Shown here: in pieces, positions 8,310 to 18,390 of the stretch
Layout: each line of letters opens with the position of its first letter
Numbering within the stretch: position 1 is the first letter of the stretch
Assembly (NCBI GenBank): GCA_020860245.1
Contig: JAJBUQ010000013.1
Span: forward strand, 1-44,168
DNA: 44,168 nucleotides
Reading direction: 5' to 3'
Source: Rikenellaceae bacterium
GTDB taxonomy: Bacteria > Bacteroidota > Bacteroidia > Bacteroidales > Rikenellaceae
Notes under the pieces: generated by a model
Seen by the model: only the letters and a program-made list of their open reading frames with translations
Told to the model about the DNA's origin: nothing
The model's database searches: none
Position numbers and translations under genes: made by a program

Positions 8310-9599
8310 ATGAAAAAAATAGTAATAACAACAGCATTTATTTTATCTCTCGGTACATCCGCTTACTCCCGGAACACCCACGAGTATATTCTCACTCCGG
8401 AAGAAATAGAAGCGCGGTTTATTGAAAATAATCTCTATCTACTTGCGGAGAGCCTTAATGTGGATATTGCCGATGCAGCTGTCGTACAGGCGAAGGTGTG
8501 GGAGAATCCTTATATATCGGTAAACGATATAAATTTATGGAGCACCCGCTCTCAAAGGGAAGGTGAAGAGATACCTGCGATGTTCGGAAGATTCGGTAAA
8601 AACACCGAATTCAGCGTCGAATTAACGCAGTTAATATCTACCGCCGGTAAGAGAAGAAAACTAATAGGACTGGAACAAGCCGGAAGAGAACTCGCGCAGT
8701 ATGAATTCGAAGAACTTCTCTGGTCGCTGAAACTGGAACTCCGAACCGCGATTCATGAAAATATTTATTACCGGTCACTTCTCGACATTCTCGAGGAACA
8801 ACGCTGTTCAGTCGCCAAACTTATAGAAAATTTTAGCCGTCAGGCGGAAAACGGAAACTTCTCCGGAAACGAACTCGTCCGCCTGCAATCGGTGAAATTA
8901 TCCTTAGATAAGGATATTTTCGAATGTAGTACGGAATGGAATGAATGTCAGAAAGTAATAAAATCCCTTATATCAGCCGATCCTGACTGCCTTATCCTGA
9001 TTCATGACGAAAATAAAATTCCGATGAACATCCCCCTCATGAGTATATCTTCCCTTGTAGATATGGCTCATGAGAACAGGCCCGATCTTCAGCTTTATAA
9101 AAATCAGGTCGGATACTACGAAAAATCTCTGGCTTACGAGAGGTCGCTTAGAGCGCCTGATGTAACTCTCGGTGTAAATTATGACCGTTGGGGCGGAGTA
9201 TGGAAAAATTTCGTAGGATTCGGTGTGGGAGTGGATATTCCGATATTCAACCGCAATCAGGGCAATATCCGTTCGGCAAAATTAAATGTCAGAAGAAGTG
9301 AATTGCTCAGGGATCAGAAAAATAATGAAACTGCTCATGAAATAGCGCAAATTTATTCCGATTATCTTAACGCTGTCGGATTTTATAACAACGTTGAAGC
9401 TGAAAATTTTATTTCGAACATGCAGGGCATGCTCGAAGGTTACAAGGCCAATCTTGTTGCGCGTAATATCGGACTCATAGAATACATAGATTTTATCGAT
9501 GCCTACCGGGAGAGTATGGAGACCGTGTTAGAGGCGCGTCTCGGCCTTGCATTGTCCTACCATGAACTCTGTTTTGCAGTTGGAACCGAAATAAATTAA
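8310..9599 (+). CDS. TolC-family outer-membrane factor of metal efflux pump (CzcC/CusC-like)
   Basis: This 429-residue protein has a signal peptide (MKKIVITTAFILSLGTSAYS) and the long alternating helices of outer-membrane factors. Recognisable family segments are an early ALSLNVDIADAAVVQAKVWENP-like helix with the N-P turn, ELTQLISTAGKRRKL in the first repeat, and GVGVDIPIFNRNQGNI in the second. It forms the outer-membrane duct of a tripartite RND exporter. It is first in an operon with adaptor and pump genes, 5 bases before the adaptor. The gene is intact and of normal length for CzcC-like proteins. Confidence 0.88.
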   Translation: MKKIVITTAFILSLGTSAYSRNTHEYILTPEEIEARFIENNLYLLAESLNVDIADAAVVQAKVWENPYISVNDINLWSTRSQREGEEIPAMFGRFGKNTEFSVELTQLISTAGKRRKLIGLEQAGRELAQYEFEELLWSLKLELRTAIHENIYYRSLLDILEEQRCSVAKLIENFSRQAENGNFSGNELVRLQSVKLSLDKDIFECSTEWNECQKVIKSLISADPDCLILIHDENKIPMNIPLMSISSLVDMAHENRPDLQLYKNQVGYYEKSLAYERSLRAPDVTLGVNYDRWGGVWKNFVGFGVGVDIPIFNRNQGNIRSAKLNVRRSELLRDQKNNETAHEIAQIYSDYLNAVGFYNNVEAENFISNMQGMLEGYKANLVARNIGLIEYIDFIDAYRESMETVLEARLGLALSYHELCFAVGTEIN

Positions 9600-9604
9600 A
9601 TATC

Positions 9605-10702
9605 ATGAAATATTATCCTTATTGTTTGCTTCCTTTAATTTTATCTGCTTGCGGAAGTAATTTTTCTGAAAATGTATCTTCGATAGATACCGGTTATGCC
9701 CCTGCGTTTGTCACAGGGGTAGAAACGGTCGCAGCCGAAATAAATAAACGAAGACAGGAATTCACTTTAAGCGGTAAGGTGGAGTATGATCCGGACCGCG
9801 TCATAAGTTACGTACCTTTGGTATCCGGAGTTGCGGAACAGACATTCTTTGCTCTCGGAGACCGTGTCTCTAAAGGACAAAAAATGATAGCGCTGCGCAG
9901 TTCCGAACTCTACTCGCTGGATGCGGAACTAAACGGACTGGAACAGGAAGCGAAGGCTGCTCGGAGATTTTTCGAATCCTCACGGGGATTATACGCTTCC
10001 GATATGATATCCGAAGCGGAACTCTTAGAGGCAGAAACAACTCTGAAGCAGATCGAAGCTGCTATGGATTATATCCGCGGGGAACTATCGCGGTATTGTC
10101 CGGATAGTTCGGGCCGCGGATTTTTTATTTCTGCGCCCATTAGCGGTTATGTTGTGGAGAAGAATATATCTTCCGGTTCGACCATAACATCCGAATCGGA
10201 ACCTCTATTCGTCATAGCCGATCTTACCTCCGTATGGATCACGATAAACGTTTACGCAGGTGATCTGCAATTTATCGACGAAGGCATGGAGGTTCGTATA
10301 TCTACGCTGTCGTACCCCGGAGAGATATACACTGGAACCATCTCCGCGATGTCGCACGTATTCGATCCGGAGGAGAAGGTGCTAAAAGCGCGGGTTTTAA
10401 TGCCTAATCCCGACCTGAAATTCAAACCGGAGATGTCCGTTATGGTCAGCGCCGTTCACGAGGGCGATACAGATATGGTTGTGGTTCCTACGGATGCGAT
10501 CCTTTTCGACGACGACCGTTACCATGTCGTGGTGCAGACCGGCGATGGAGAATATGATGCGCGGACAGTAATTCCGGACAGCCATGAAAACAGTATTACT
10601 TATTTGTCTTCCGGACTTGACGGTGGCGAACAGGTGGTGACAAAGAACCAACTTCTCATCTATACAGGAATAAAAGAGCAGTTGCCATGCACAAGTTCAT
10701 AA
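9605..10702 (+). CDS. Periplasmic adaptor lipoprotein of RND efflux (CzcB/CusB-like)
   Basis: The 365-residue membrane-fusion protein carries a lipoprotein signal with lipobox LSAC. Next come a barrel-sandwich half (VSGVAEQTFFALGDRVSKGQ), an alpha hairpin (residues about 100-155), the second lipoyl half (APISGYVVEKNISSG), and the beta-barrel and membrane-proximal domains. This order is that of CusB/CzcB adaptors that connect an RND pump to a TolC-type duct. No methionine-rich metal-binding N-terminus is evident, so the metal is not predictable from the adaptor. The gene overlaps the start of the pump gene by 16 bases, consistent with translational coupling. Confidence 0.88.
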   Translation: MKYYPYCLLPLILSACGSNFSENVSSIDTGYAPAFVTGVETVAAEINKRRQEFTLSGKVEYDPDRVISYVPLVSGVAEQTFFALGDRVSKGQKMIALRSSELYSLDAELNGLEQEAKAARRFFESSRGLYASDMISEAELLEAETTLKQIEAAMDYIRGELSRYCPDSSGRGFFISAPISGYVVEKNISSGSTITSESEPLFVIADLTSVWITINVYAGDLQFIDEGMEVRISTLSYPGEIYTGTISAMSHVFDPEEKVLKARVLMPNPDLKFKPEMSVMVSAVHEGDTDMVVVPTDAILFDDDRYHVVVQTGDGEYDARTVIPDSHENSITYLSSGLDGGEQVVTKNQLLIYTGIKEQLPCTSS

Positions 10703-13700
10703 AAAATATAATAGGCTTCTCGCTGAAGAACCATGTCCTGATACTGTTCCTTACGGCGATAGTTTTTATCGCGGGAATTGTCTGCTACCTTAATACCCCG
10801 ATAGAAGCCTATCCGGATGTTACCAATACACGCGTGCGTATTATCACCCAATGGCCAGGCAGGAGTGCTGAAGAGGTAGAAAAATTCGTAACCCTCCCTG
10901 TAATGCGCGTCATGAATACCATACCGCGTAAGACGGACGTGCGTTCGACCTCTCTATTCGGTCTGTCTGTGGTTACGGTGCTGTTCGAGGACGATGTGGA
11001 CGATTTTTACGCGCAGCAGTACGCATCGAACAGGATGCAGGATCTCGATTTGCCTGAAGGCACCGATTCGGAGATCGAACCTCCGTCAGGAGCGACCGGA
11101 GAAATATATCGTTATATATTGAAGAGCGATCTCCCTATCCGCGAGGTCGCCGCGATAAATGAATGGGTTGTAGAGCGGGAATTACTCTCGGTTCCCGGTG
11201 TAGCGAGTATCGCGAGCTTCGGAGGAGAGGAGAAAATATTCCAGATTTCCGTGAATCCCGTTGAACTCGCACATTACGGACTCTCTCCACTGGAGGTGTT
11301 CGAAGCTGTGTCGAACAGTAATATAAATGTCGGTGGAGATATTATTCAGAGGGGAAGTCAGGCATTTGTCGTGAGGGGCATCGGATTGTTGGAGAGTATC
11401 GAAGATATCGAAAACATACTTATCGAAGTCAGAGGAGGGACTCCTATCCGCGTGAAGCAGGTCGCGGAAGTTTCCGTGGGTTCCAAACCGCGTTTGGGAC
11501 AGGTGGGTCTGGACGATGAGGACGATGTGGTGCAGGGTATAGTGATTATGCTGCGGGAAGAGAATCCCGGAGAAGTCATCGCATCGTTGAAAGAAAAAAT
11601 CGCCGAGCTTAACGAGAGGATACTTCCGGAGAATGTAAAAATAGAACCGTTCCTCGACCGTACCACGCTCGTAGAGGCTACCGTGAATACGGTGATGAAG
11701 AATCTTATCGAGGGGATATTATTAGTTTCAATAGTAGTATTTATATTTCTGTTCAACTGGCGGACTACGCTGATCGTGGCGTCGGTGATTCCGCTGTCAT
11801 TCCTATTTGCTGTCATTATGCTTAGAATTCAGGGGCTTCCAGCTAACCTTATATCTATGGGCGCGCTCGACTTCGGACTCCTGCTCGAAGGGACTCTGGT
11901 GATAGTCGAGAGCATCTTCGTAAGCATGGAGCATAAATCTCTTGAATTGGGCGGCCGTTACAGGAACATCTCTAAAAACGGTCTTATAAAAAAGAGTGCA
12001 GGTAGCGTCGCCCCGTCGATATTCTTCGGACAGCTCATACTGGTTGTGGCGTTGTTTCCTATATTCTCATTCCAGAAGGTAGAAGGTAAAATGTTCTCAC
12101 CGCTGGCGTTCACTCTTGGATACGCATTATTAGGTTCGTTGATATTCGCGCTGACCTACGTTCCGGTTATGTGTAAGATACTGCTTAAAGGACCTGTCCG
12201 GGAGCGCGCCAACCGTATAAGCGGCCTCTTCACAGGAACAATACTTAAGATGTACGGTTTAGCTTCACTACATCGACGAAAGACAATATTTGTATTCGTT
12301 CTGTTGATATTTATATGTCTGGTGCGCTTCATGAATTGGGATACGGAATTTATTCCGAGTATGAATGAAGGGGCGATATACATTCGCGCCACCCTTCCGA
12401 ACAGCGTAAATCTCGAAGAATCGGTGCGTATAACCAAAGAAATGAAGAAAAAACTCCGGAATTTCGATGAGGTGGAGTTTGTCCTTTCGCAAACGGGGAG
12501 GCCTAATGACGGTACGGATCCCACAGGATTCTTTAACATAGAGTTTCATGCCGAGCTTAAACCGGAGAAGCAATGGACTCGCCCGATCCGCAAAGACGAT
12601 CTTATCGCCGAAATAAAAGATTCTCTCGACATATATCCCGGAGTGATTTTAGGTTTCAGCCAGCCCATACAGGACAACGTCGAGGAATATGTTGCTGGAG
12701 TCAAAAGCGCTCTGGTAATAAAAATATTCGGACATGATCTGTACCAATTGGAAGATATTGCGGACCGCACGGCATCGGTGATTAAGGGTATCGACGGAGT
12801 GGAAGATGTGAACGTATTCAGAAGCATCGGGCTGCCAGAGCTTCAAATTAAGCTCGAAGAGTCCAGGATGGCACGCTATGCGGTGTCGATGGCTGATGCT
12901 CAGGCAGTAGTGGAGATGGCTATCGGAGGTAAAGCTGCGACTGCATTTTACGAGGGAGAACGCATGTTCGATGTCCAGATAAGGTTCGGCGAGGAGTTCA
13001 GGGACAGTGAGGAGAAGATAGCAAATATTCTTATTCCTACAATTGACGGTAATTATGTGCCGTTGAGGGAAATCGCGGATATTGAATTTATAACCGGCCC
13101 TACGTTTATTTACCGCGAGGGCAGCGGACGTTACGTGGGCATAGGGTTCAGTATTCGCGATCGCGATCTGGGCTCCACGATTGCCGAAGCACAGAAAAAA
13201 GTCGCCGAGAAAATTGAATTGCTGCCGGAAAATAAAATGGAATGGGCTGGGGAATTCGAGAGCCAGCAGAGGGCGACAAAGAGACTTGCGGCAATCATTC
13301 CTGCAGTCGTCGCACTTATTATGTTCCTTCTGTATATGAACTTCGGAACGGTTAAGGATACGCTTATCGCTGCCAGCGCGATGCCTTATGCGTTTGTCGG
13401 AGGATTCCTGTCGCTTTGGGCTACCGGGACTACATTCGGAATATCTGCAGGGATTGGATTTATAATTCTCTTCGGAATAGTGTCGATAGACAGTATTCTT
13501 CTCATAACTTTTATGAAGAAGCGGTTCCGGCAGACACGGGAATTGAAGCCGGCTGTGGACGAAGCTGTAAAACAAAGAGTCCGCCCCGTAATAATGATAG
13601 CGTTGATGGGGTCTATGGGGCTCCTGCCTGCCGCATTGTCGAACGGTATGGGTTCCGAGATACAGAAGCCTCTCGCAATAATGATCGTAGGCGGTATACT

Positions 13701-13800
13701 TATATGTCTCGTCCTCTCCTTTACTGTCCTCCCTCAGGTGTTCTATTTTGCTTACAGAAAAGAGGAAAGAGCTTCCGTAATTAAACGGAATAATTCTTAA
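10687..13800 (+). CDS. CzcA/CusA-family heavy-metal efflux RND pump
   Basis: This 1037-residue protein has the full RND plan: TM1 at about 13-32, a large periplasmic loop, TM2-TM6 around 340-500, a second loop, and TM8-TM12 at the C-terminus. EAYPDVTNTRVRIITQWPGR is the N-terminal signature of the heavy-metal branch. The proton-relay segment in TM4 reads LDFGLLLEGTLVIVES: Asp395 and Glu408 are conserved, but the middle acid usually written Asp is Glu401. It pumps divalent or monovalent metal ions using proton flow; the exact metal cannot be read. Together with the two preceding genes and the downstream two-component pair, it forms a Czc/Cus-like resistance system. Confidence 0.9.
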   Translation: MHKFIKNIIGFSLKNHVLILFLTAIVFIAGIVCYLNTPIEAYPDVTNTRVRIITQWPGRSAEEVEKFVTLPVMRVMNTIPRKTDVRSTSLFGLSVVTVLFEDDVDDFYAQQYASNRMQDLDLPEGTDSEIEPPSGATGEIYRYILKSDLPIREVAAINEWVVERELLSVPGVASIASFGGEEKIFQISVNPVELAHYGLSPLEVFEAVSNSNINVGGDIIQRGSQAFVVRGIGLLESIEDIENILIEVRGGTPIRVKQVAEVSVGSKPRLGQVGLDDEDDVVQGIVIMLREENPGEVIASLKEKIAELNERILPENVKIEPFLDRTTLVEATVNTVMKNLIEGILLVSIVVFIFLFNWRTTLIVASVIPLSFLFAVIMLRIQGLPANLISMGALDFGLLLEGTLVIVESIFVSMEHKSLELGGRYRNISKNGLIKKSAGSVAPSIFFGQLILVVALFPIFSFQKVEGKMFSPLAFTLGYALLGSLIFALTYVPVMCKILLKGPVRERANRISGLFTGTILKMYGLASLHRRKTIFVFVLLIFICLVRFMNWDTEFIPSMNEGAIYIRATLPNSVNLEESVRITKEMKKKLRNFDEVEFVLSQTGRPNDGTDPTGFFNIEFHAELKPEKQWTRPIRKDDLIAEIKDSLDIYPGVILGFSQPIQDNVEEYVAGVKSALVIKIFGHDLYQLEDIADRTASVIKGIDGVEDVNVFRSIGLPELQIKLEESRMARYAVSMADAQAVVEMAIGGKAATAFYEGERMFDVQIRFGEEFRDSEEKIANILIPTIDGNYVPLREIADIEFITGPTFIYREGSGRYVGIGFSIRDRDLGSTIAEAQKKVAEKIELLPENKMEWAGEFESQQRATKRLAAIIPAVVALIMFLLYMNFGTVKDTLIAASAMPYAFVGGFLSLWATGTTFGISAGIGFIILFGIVSIDSILLITFMKKRFRQTRELKPAVDEAVKQRVRPVIMIALMGSMGLLPAALSNGMGSEIQKPLAIMIVGGILICLVLSFTVLPQVFYFAYRKEERASVIKRNNS

Positions 13801-13822
13801 ATTTAGGCGGAAAATTTTTATT

Positions 13823-14512
13823 ATGGAAATACTTCTCGCGGAAGATAATAGGACTATAAGCAGTTTTGTAATGAAAGGGCTCGAAGAGAGCGGTCATGCC
13901 GTTACTCTCGCAGAGACAGGCAGCGATGCCCGGCAATGGATAAGTTGTAAGGACTGGGATATTATCCTCCTTGATCTGATGCTGCCGGGAATAGACGGAT
14001 TCGAACTTCTCCGGTATACACGGTTTAAAAAAAATCTCACTCCGATACTGGTTATAAGTGCGCTGAATGATCCTGAGGACAAAATTAAGGCACTCGATCT
14101 CGGAGCGGACGACTATCTTGTCAAGCCGTTCCATTTCAGCGAGATGATAGCGAGAATAAACGCTCTGTCGCGGAGAGCGAATTACTATCAGCAGACGGAT
14201 TCGGAGTACCTCGAATGTGGCGATCTCCGATTATTCGTCCATACAAACCGTGCTGTCAGGAACGGCAGAGAAGTAAAACTTACGAATCAGGAATATAAAC
14301 TTCTGAAACTTCTTATGGAGAATCAGGAAAAAGTTATTCCCCGTGCCAGGATTCTCGACACGGTTTGGGGAACTAACTTCGAATCCAATACCAATGTAGT
14401 GGACGTATACATATCTTACCTCCGGAATAAAATCCACTTTACCGATTTACCTGCGCTGATACGAACCGTAAAAGGGCGCGGATATATGATAAGTTCAAAA
14501 GAAGAATCCTGA
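13823..14512 (+). CDS. OmpR/PhoB-type response regulator
   Basis: The 229-residue regulator has a receiver domain (residues 1-115) with acidic pair Glu7-Asp8, phosphoacceptor Asp51 in DIILLDLMLPG, Ser79 and Lys101 in LVKPF. A winged-helix DNA-binding domain (about 130-225) carries the conserved LTNQEYKLLKLLMEN and TVKGRGYMI motifs. It follows the pump gene by 22 bases and overlaps the histidine-kinase gene by one base (TGATG). The pair resembles CusRS/CzcRS and probably controls the efflux operon. Confidence 0.92.
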   Translation: MEILLAEDNRTISSFVMKGLEESGHAVTLAETGSDARQWISCKDWDIILLDLMLPGIDGFELLRYTRFKKNLTPILVISALNDPEDKIKALDLGADDYLVKPFHFSEMIARINALSRRANYYQQTDSEYLECGDLRLFVHTNRAVRNGREVKLTNQEYKLLKLLMENQEKVIPRARILDTVWGTNFESNTNVVDVYISYLRNKIHFTDLPALIRTVKGRGYMISSKEES

Positions 14513-15855
14513 TGAAGATACAGACCCGCCTGAGCTTGTTCTCACTCTCTTTTTTCGGAGGTATTCTTCTGATCCTCTCCGTAATCATATATTTTGTTTT
14601 TTACCGTAATACTGAACGCGAGATTTACCGCAGCCTTGAAAAAAGCGCCTTTTTGACAGCGTTTTACTATCTGGAAAAAGATGAGTTGAGCGAGAGGGAA
14701 TATCAGCCGATTTATGAGCAATTCCACGAACTTATAAACGAATTTTCATATCAGCTGTATGATGAAGCCAATAAAATTATTTACAGCAACGGACTATTCG
14801 ATATCGACGATGCCACGTTGGAAAAAATAAGAGATTTGGGCAGCGCTGCGTTCACCATAGATAGATATTTTTGTTTGGGGATCTATTATGAAGATAATGA
14901 AGGAGACTTTGTGGTGATTGCCTTTCAGCCCCAGGAGACCGTTAAAACAAGTCTGAATGCTCTCCTCAGAATTCTTCTGTGGAGCCTCGCCGCAGGTCTT
15001 GTGTTTTTCTTTTTTGCCAGCCGCTGGATTGCCCGGAGGGCTTATTATCCGTTCCGCGACATTATAAACGAGGTTCTCGGCATTTCACCCTCCGGCAGGC
15101 TGCCGTTCATTCGCAAACCGCATACCGGAGATGAACTGGAAGACCTTGTAGAAACATTCAATCAGCTCTTGGACCGGATCAATCAGGTAATGGATATGCA
15201 GAAGGATTTTGTTAAATATATTTCACATGAATTCCGCACTCCGTTGGCAAGCATCATGGGGAACCTGGAAGTCTTCTCCCTTAAAGACCGCAAACCGGAA
15301 GAGTATAGGGAACTTGCAGACAGTATGATATATCAGATCTCCCGTATGAACGAGACCCTCGATACTCTGTTGTGGATATCCGGTCTCAGGCAGGATGCCT
15401 ATACTGACGACGAATGCCGAATAGACGAGGTAGTTTGGGAAATTATCAACCGTATAAAAGAAGAGCGTCCGAGTTCGAGAATTTTATTCGGATTGGATGT
15501 CGATGCGGAACACGAATCGCTGCTGACCGTAAAAATTAATCGTATCCAGATTTATATGTGTCTTTACAATTTGATCCACAATGCGGTAAAATTTTCTAAC
15601 GACGCTCCTGTCCGTCTCGATCTGTCCTATTCTTCCGATGGATTGGTATTTACGGTTTCCGACAATGGAATAGGGTTCACACCTGAAAAACTCGAGCGGA
15701 TCCAGACCCCGTTCCTGCGCGGAGCGAATGCCTCGGATATCCAAGGAAACGGTCTCGGATTAATTATCGCTCTGAGAATTCTGGAGAAAAATCATGTAGA
15801 CTATCGAATCGAATCCGTTCTCGGTGAAGGTACGGACGTGAGGCTCTACTTTTAA
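14512..15855 (+). CDS. Sensor histidine kinase paired with the metal-efflux regulator
   Basis: This 447-residue kinase has TM1 (about 8-30), a periplasmic sensor of about 115 residues, TM2 (about 148-170) and a HAMP linker. Then come a HisKA domain with His239 in SHEFRTPLASIMGNLE and a HATPase domain with N box NLIHNAVKFSN, G1 box DNGIGFTPE and G2 box GNGLGLIIA. All catalytic boxes are present. The small periplasmic domain and genetic linkage point to sensing of a periplasmic metal or envelope stress, but no metal-binding motif is obvious. Confidence 0.92.
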   Translation: MKIQTRLSLFSLSFFGGILLILSVIIYFVFYRNTEREIYRSLEKSAFLTAFYYLEKDELSEREYQPIYEQFHELINEFSYQLYDEANKIIYSNGLFDIDDATLEKIRDLGSAAFTIDRYFCLGIYYEDNEGDFVVIAFQPQETVKTSLNALLRILLWSLAAGLVFFFFASRWIARRAYYPFRDIINEVLGISPSGRLPFIRKPHTGDELEDLVETFNQLLDRINQVMDMQKDFVKYISHEFRTPLASIMGNLEVFSLKDRKPEEYRELADSMIYQISRMNETLDTLLWISGLRQDAYTDDECRIDEVVWEIINRIKEERPSSRILFGLDVDAEHESLLTVKINRIQIYMCLYNLIHNAVKFSNDAPVRLDLSYSSDGLVFTVSDNGIGFTPEKLERIQTPFLRGANASDIQGNGLGLIIALRILEKNHVDYRIESVLGEGTDVRLYF

Positions 15856-15984
15856 TCTGATCTATCCTTTGGATGATTGAAGTTATTCAGGCTGCGTTTT
15901 TAATTTATGCGTAATTCCAATGCGTTAAAAAATGGCAGAACAACGAAGTTTAAAATCTAATTAAAATATTGATTTATACTGTTT

Positions 15985-15992
15985 TAAATTTG
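15985..15992 (+). promoter_or_regulatory. Putative -7 element of the pectin-enzyme cluster
   Basis: TAAATTTG matches the Bacteroidota -7 consensus TAnnTTTG. It lies about 60 bases before the GH2 start codon in a 197-base AT-rich intergenic region. No good TTTG -33 box is found at the expected spacing, so confidence is limited. The rest of 15856-16052 shows nothing else clear. Confidence 0.5.
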
Positions 15993-16052
15993 GTTCTCAA
16001 TAATAAATAGAATAATTTTAAAATCCTGAATTCTAACTAAAACTATTAGCTG

Positions 16053-18380
16053 ATGGATATTAAATACTTTAAAAATTTATTATTGATGCTTACGTTTGCA
16101 GGATTATTCTCTCTTAATTCTTATGCAGAGCGTATCATAGTCAATATCGATGAGAATTGGAAATTCTCTTTAGGGAACATCGAGAATAGCGAAAATCCAC
16201 GGTTCGACGACTCTTCGTGGCAGGTTCTCGACGTACCGCACGATTGGAGCATCGAGGGTGATTACGATGAAAACAATCCCACTCGAAGAGGCGGCGGCTA
16301 TCTCCCTGTCGGAATAGGATGGTACCGGAAGACGCTGGAACTTAATTCGTCTCTAAAGGGTAAAAGACTATTTATTGAATTCGAGGGGGTAATGGCTAAC
16401 AGCGACGTATGGATTAACGGACACCATCTCGGACACCGTCCGTTCGGATATCTGCCCCTGCTGTACGATATTACCGAATATGTAGACTTCGACGGAAGTA
16501 ATATTGTCTCTGTTAGGGCGGACAACACGACTCAACCTGCTTCGAGATGGTATACCGGAGCAGGAATTTACAGACATGTGAAATTATTGGCAGTCGACCC
16601 GCTTCATATTGATCGCTGGGGGGTATTCATAAACACCCCGCAGGTCGGGGAGAGGGAAGCTGACGTAAATATTAGTGCATCACTAACTAATAGTGATAAT
16701 TCGGTAAGACGTGCGGTGATAAGGACTGTCATAAAATCTCCTACCGGTAAAACGTTTCAATCTTCCGCTGTACCGGTAGAGTTGCCTGCGGGAGAATCGA
16801 TCGTGATCTCTCAGGAAGTAAAAGTTCTCGATCCGGAGTTGTGGGATATCGACGATCCTAATATTTATACTGCATTGACGACGATAGAGATTGACGGAGA
16901 AATTATCGACAATCAAATTAATACCTTCGGTATCAGAACATTCTCGTTCGAATCGGAAACAGGATTCTGGCTTAACGGACGTAATATTAAGATTTTAGGG
17001 GCTTGTGTGCATCATGACGGAGGTCCGTTGGGGGCTGCCGTACCAGCTTCAGTTTGGGAGAGAAGAATAGAGCGCCTCAAAGAGATCGGATGCAACGCCG
17101 TCCGTGGAGGGCATGCACCGATGAATCCGGAATTCTACGATATTTGCGACCGCATGGGAATGCTTGTAATGGATGAGACATTCGATACGTGGACCGCAGC
17201 CAAACCGAATGGCGAGAAGGCTTATAATCTTTATTTTAATGACTGGTGGGAAGTAGACGCAAGGGCGCAGATCGTCCGCGTAAGGAACCATCCGTCAATT
17301 GTCATTTATAGTTTAGGGAATGAGATCCGCGACAATCTTAACAGCGAGGAGGGGCTGGAGAGGTTCCTCGGAATTCGTAGCGTTACCAAAGAACTCGATC
17401 CTACGCGTCCCATAACAATGGCTTTGTTCCGTCCGGTACAGATGAAACTGTTCGAGAACGGATTCTCCGAGTTGCTGGACGTGATTGGACAGAATTATGG
17501 GGAAACAGGACTACTTGCTGCATGGAAGGCTAAACCAGGAAGAAAAATCATAGGAACTGAGAACACTCCGAGCAGGTCGTCTTGACTGGTATCTAAAAAT
17601 AATCCACCCTATGCAGGGCAGTTTATCTGGACCGGATTCGACTATCTCGGGGAGGCGGACTGGCCGCAAATATCGTGGAATACCGGTCTGTTTGACAGAA
17701 ACGCAGGATGGAAGCCCTCTTCATGGGAGCGTCAAAGTTGGTGGACTACAGAGCCTATGGTCCATGTCGTAAGGAGGGAGATAATTGATGAACGCGGATA
17801 TTTATTCGACGATTGGACTCCTGCTGACCCTGAAATTCACCGTGCTGATGTAGTTGTTTACAGTAACTGCGATGAGGTCGAATTATTTATAAATGGCCGT
17901 TCTATCGGAACCAAGCCTGTTGCGGAAGACGATGCCCCTACTGTATGGACACTTCTATACGAATCCGGAACTATTAAAGCAGTTGGAAAAATAAATGGCA
18001 AAAATGCTGCCGTACACGAGCATGTCACGGCTAATCAGGCGGTTAAAATTTCTCTGGATGTTGAAAAAGATGTTATTACTAACGATTGGGACGATGTGGT
18101 TTATGTTACGGCGACCGTAACGGATAAGAACGGAGTACGTAATCCTGTGGGAGGGCACTCGGTGAAATTTACTCTCGACGGCCCCGGAGAGATCGTCGCT
18201 GTGGATAATTCGGACGTATTCAGTCATGAAAGATACAAATCCGATACGAGAACCTCTTATCTCGGTAAGGTCGTTGCCATAGTGCGGGCACTAGGAGATG
18301 AAGGTGTGATATCCGTTAAAGCTTCAGCCGATGGACTCGAATCGGATAGTGTTGATATTAAAATAAACTCAAAAAAATAA
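16053..18380 (+). pseudogene. GH2 beta-galactosidase-like enzyme, interrupted by in-frame TGA
   Basis: The whole frame reads about 775 residues with one TGA at 17583-17585 (codon 511). Upstream are a signal peptide, the GH2 sugar-binding jelly-roll (WYRKTLELN, SDVWINGHHLGHRPFGY), the immunoglobulin-like domain, and most of the TIM barrel with acid/base Glu424 in SLGNEIRD and probable nucleophile Glu503 in GTENTPS. After the stop the same frame continues with AGQFIWTGFDYLGEADWP, the end of the barrel, then C-terminal beta domains. Relatives have a residue such as Trp at the stop position, so TGG to TGA is the simplest cause. A truncated product would lose the barrel end and probably be inactive. 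It is probably secreted and acts on galactose-containing plant polysaccharide; it heads a cluster with an esterase and PL4 lyase. Confidence 0.85.
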
Positions 18381-18390
18381 TCCGGTTACT

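Noticed and set aside
12649-13575. A 308-codon minus-strand open frame inside the RND pump gene
   Set aside because: It is the shadow of a strongly coding plus-strand gene; the product is Cys/His/Arg-rich with no recognisable domain.
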